A stretch of 64,000 bases of DNA from an uncultured Ruminiclostridium sp. Lineage in GTDB: Bacteria > Bacillota > Clostridia > Oscillospirales > Ruminococcaceae. Below are positions 62,354-64,000 of this stretch, in pieces (the stretch's first letter is position 1; each line of letters starts with the position of its first letter). The stretch spans positions 1-64,000 of the forward strand of contig CAJTTE010000003.1 of NCBI GenBank assembly GCA_910579265.1, given 5' to 3'. The translations under genes were made by a program, and so were the position numbers. The notes beneath the pieces are model-generated. The model was not told where the DNA came from and ran no database searches. It worked only from the letters and a program-made list of their open reading frames with translations.

Positions 62354-63334
62354 TCAATCGCCGTCTTCCGCGCCTTCAACGGCGGCCTTTTCGGTCTTGT
62401 CGGTTTTATCGCTCCTGTCCTCCTTGTCCGACCTTTCAACTTCCTTGTCTCTGTATTTCCCGCTGCCTAACTCCTCGATCATCTTAAGCTGGGTAGAAAC
62501 CCCGGCATCAAGAATTTCAGACTCGGTCTCCAGCATAAGAGTGCCCTTTTCCCCGTTTTCCAGCACTTCAAACTCCACGTTGGCGGTGGGGGAAAAGCAT
62601 TTTTCGTATAGCTTGAAATCGGCCTCCATATCCTCGCTCATATCAAGCTTTGATAAAGTTACCTTTATATTTTTGGCATTGCGGAACTGCTTTGCGGCGG
62701 CGGTTATCATTCTCTGCAAGGTGCTTTTGTCCTTCTGGTTAAGAGTAGTCATGGTTATCTTCTGTGCTATTTCCATTGCAAGATCGAAGATCGCCCTGCG
62801 GTTTTCCGCCATAAGCTCATTCTTTTCCCTCTCGATTCCCTCACAAAGGCTTTTCAGCTCGAGAAGCGTTTCCCTGCACTTTTTAAGTCCCTGGACATAA
62901 CCTTCCTCTTCGCCCTTCTTAAGTCCTTCCTCACGGCCCATATTATAGCCTTGAGCTCTTCCGTCGTCAATGGCTTTTGCGGTTTTTTCCTCGATTTCCC
63001 CCAAAAGCCTGTCGCCCTCCGCACGCGAGCTTTCCAATATTTTTTCCGCTTCTTCCTTGGCCATAGCCAGCTCAATATTGCATTTGGCACGGGTCTCCTG
63101 CTCATACTGCTGTCCGTCCATGCGATACTGAGCCCTTATTTCGTCCAGCTCCTTCTGAGTGACGGTTATTGTCTCTTCCTTCTGAAGCTCTTCTTCCTGT
63201 TCCGAGTTTTCAGACGAATCGGCATTTTTCTCCTCCTCAGGGGGTATCCTGCAAACTATTTCATTATCTATCTTAACGTCTCCGTCTATGATTATCGTAT
63301 TGACAGGGCTGCTCCCCTTAATAATCTCCGCCAT
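62354..63334 (-). CDS. fliH: flagellar assembly protein FliH
   Basis: 326-residue cytosolic regulator of FliI. The N-terminal 90 residues are acidic, then a long coiled coil (about 90-190) includes EEAEKILESSRAEGD and GREEGLKKGEEEGYVQGLKK. The C-terminal globular part (about 195-290) has IAQKITMTTLNQ and ILDAGVSTQLKMIEEL. A highly charged Lys/Asp/Glu tail of about 30 residues ends the protein. ATG behind AAGGTAAGG. Confidence 0.92.
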   Translation of the reverse strand: MAEIIKGSSPVNTIIIDGDVKIDNEIVCRIPPEEEKNADSSENSEQEEELQKEETITVTQKELDEIRAQYRMDGQQYEQETRAKCNIELAMAKEEAEKILESSRAEGDRLLGEIEEKTAKAIDDGRAQGYNMGREEGLKKGEEEGYVQGLKKCRETLLELKSLCEGIEREKNELMAENRRAIFDLAMEIAQKITMTTLNQKDKSTLQRMITAAAKQFRNAKNIKVTLSKLDMSEDMEADFKLYEKCFSPTANVEFEVLENGEKGTLMLETESEILDAGVSTQLKMIEELGSGKYRDKEVERSDKEDRSDKTDKTEKAAVEGAEDGD

Positions 63335-63533
63335 AATTACCTTACCTTCACTAAAAATATAGTTAAAATCCGAAAACCGGAGCAGATAATAATTTATTAA
63401 AATACCAACGTCTTTACCCCGATACGCGTTGCCGTAAAAACCGTTTTTTCAGATCATTGTCCGGCGGCCGCGCACCCTTTGCGCATGTTCTGCGGCTTTA
63501 TTTGTCCATCCGTCCGCAGCCGCACACATATGA

Positions 63534-63567
63534 ACAGTGAATAGCCGCAGGTGCCGCTATTCACTGT
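63534..63567 (-). other. perfect 12-bp hairpin just after fliG
   Basis: ACAGTGAATAGC and GCTATTCACTGT pair exactly across a ten-base loop, eight bases past the fliG stop. No T-run follows, so message stabilisation or processing is more likely than termination. The 241-bp spacer to fliH holds nothing else recognisable. Confidence 0.6.
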
Positions 63568-63575
63568 AATTTTCT

Positions 63576-64000
63576 TTACGCAATTATTTCGTCCTGAGTA
63601 TCCTTGGAAATGGTAATGGTTCCCTCTGCCTCCAAGCGCCTGATGACCGCAACTATACGCTGCTGTGCATCCTCAACGTCACGCATGCGCACATTATGCA
63701 GATATTCAACGTCGGTCTGTGTTGCCTCACGCTTACGCGTAGACATATTCGCATAGATAACTTCTGCAACCTCCGCCGTACTTCCCTTGATGGCGACCGC
63801 AAGATCCTTTGCGTCCACTTCGTTGATAAATGCCTGAATAGACATGGAATCCAGACCTACGATATCGTCGAATACGAACATCTTCTGACGGATCTCTTCC
63901 GCGAGCTTAGGATCTCTCAAGGTGAGCTCGTCAAAGATAAACTTTTCGGTGGAGCGATCTACCTTGTTCATTACATCTGCAATGTAATTGATGCCTCCTA
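63576..64000 (-). CDS. fliG: flagellar motor switch protein FliG, C-terminal part (cut by the window edge)
   Basis: About 141 C-terminal residues of the C-ring protein FliG. The frame continues off the right end of the window; the ATG at 63971 is internal, because GGINYIADVMN upstream of it is a conserved FliG segment. Torque-generating C-terminal helices are visible: KLAEEIRQKMFVFDDIVGLD with the charged Arg/Asp residues that face MotA, then STAEVAEVIYANMSTRKRE and the terminal RRLEAEG. The first gene of the operon seen here; fliF would be expected before it. Confidence 0.94.
   Translation of the reverse strand, partial: GGINYIADVMNKVDRSTEKFIFDELTLRDPKLAEEIRQKMFVFDDIVGLDSMSIQAFINEVDAKDLAVAIKGSTAEVAEVIYANMSTRKREATQTDVEYLHNVRMRDVEDAQQRIVAVIRRLEAEGTITISKDTQDEIIA

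Overview
The window comes from a motile, anaerobic low-to-mid GC Firmicute of the class Clostridia, most likely in or near the Oscillospiraceae/Ruminococcaceae. The basis is strong AAGGAG-type ribosome binding sites, sigma-A promoters of the TTGACA-N17-TATAAT kind, FliY in place of FliN, CheC/CheD, a YtrA-type GntR regulator, an indolepyruvate:ferredoxin oxidoreductase and lipobox lipoproteins. The genus cannot be fixed from this stretch. I found no tRNA, rRNA, CRISPR array or intact transposase.

Layout. 0.2-2.4 kb: nitroreductase and dCMP deaminase, separated by a repeat-filled kilobase. 2.6-4.3 kb: a GC-rich, decayed mobile element (frameshifted serine recombinase start plus one intact cargo gene) sitting inside a split copy of a short repeat. 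4.5-11.4 kb (minus strand): three DHHW-type SGNH acyltransferase-like proteins, an FkbH-like HAD protein and an acyl carrier protein, probably a cell-surface acylation operon. 11.9-16.4 kb (plus): iorA, iorB, phenylacetate-CoA ligase and a double-ACT protein, a 2-oxoacid/aryl-CoA module. 17.1-20.0 kb: RNase HI and a P-type cation ATPase. 20.5-25.1 kb: a YtrA-like regulator, an ABC ATPase and two paralogous permeases, with a visible operator. 26.5-35.3 kb: ECF S-component, chemoreceptor, SIMPL protein, small lipoprotein, two charged hypothetical proteins (one behind a likely sigma-28 promoter) and a GH127 beta-L-arabinofuranosidase. 35.9 kb: a LysR regulator. 37.3-64.0 kb: one long minus-strand flagellar/chemotaxis operon running fliG-fliH-fliI-(SUFU)-fliJ-fliK-flgD-flgE-flbD-motA-motB-fliM-fliY-cheY-fliO-fliP-fliQ-fliR-flhB-flhA-fliA-flgF-flgG-cheC-cheD and ending in a clear terminator. 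The window cuts fliG. fliL, flhF, flhG, cheA, cheW, cheB and cheR are not where related operons usually carry them.

The least explained content is between the genes. Three families of short elements with inverted ends (about 110-190 bp, MITE-like) recur. Separately, a 102-bp unit built round a 13-bp hairpin with a conserved pyrimidine-rich loop occurs in three arrays (about 1.2-1.67, 25.5-26.03 and 35.43-35.60 kb). Its stem sequence differs between and within arrays while pairing is mostly kept, partly by paired changes. That array family and the fossil insertion at 2.6-4.3 kb are the best candidates for something undescribed.
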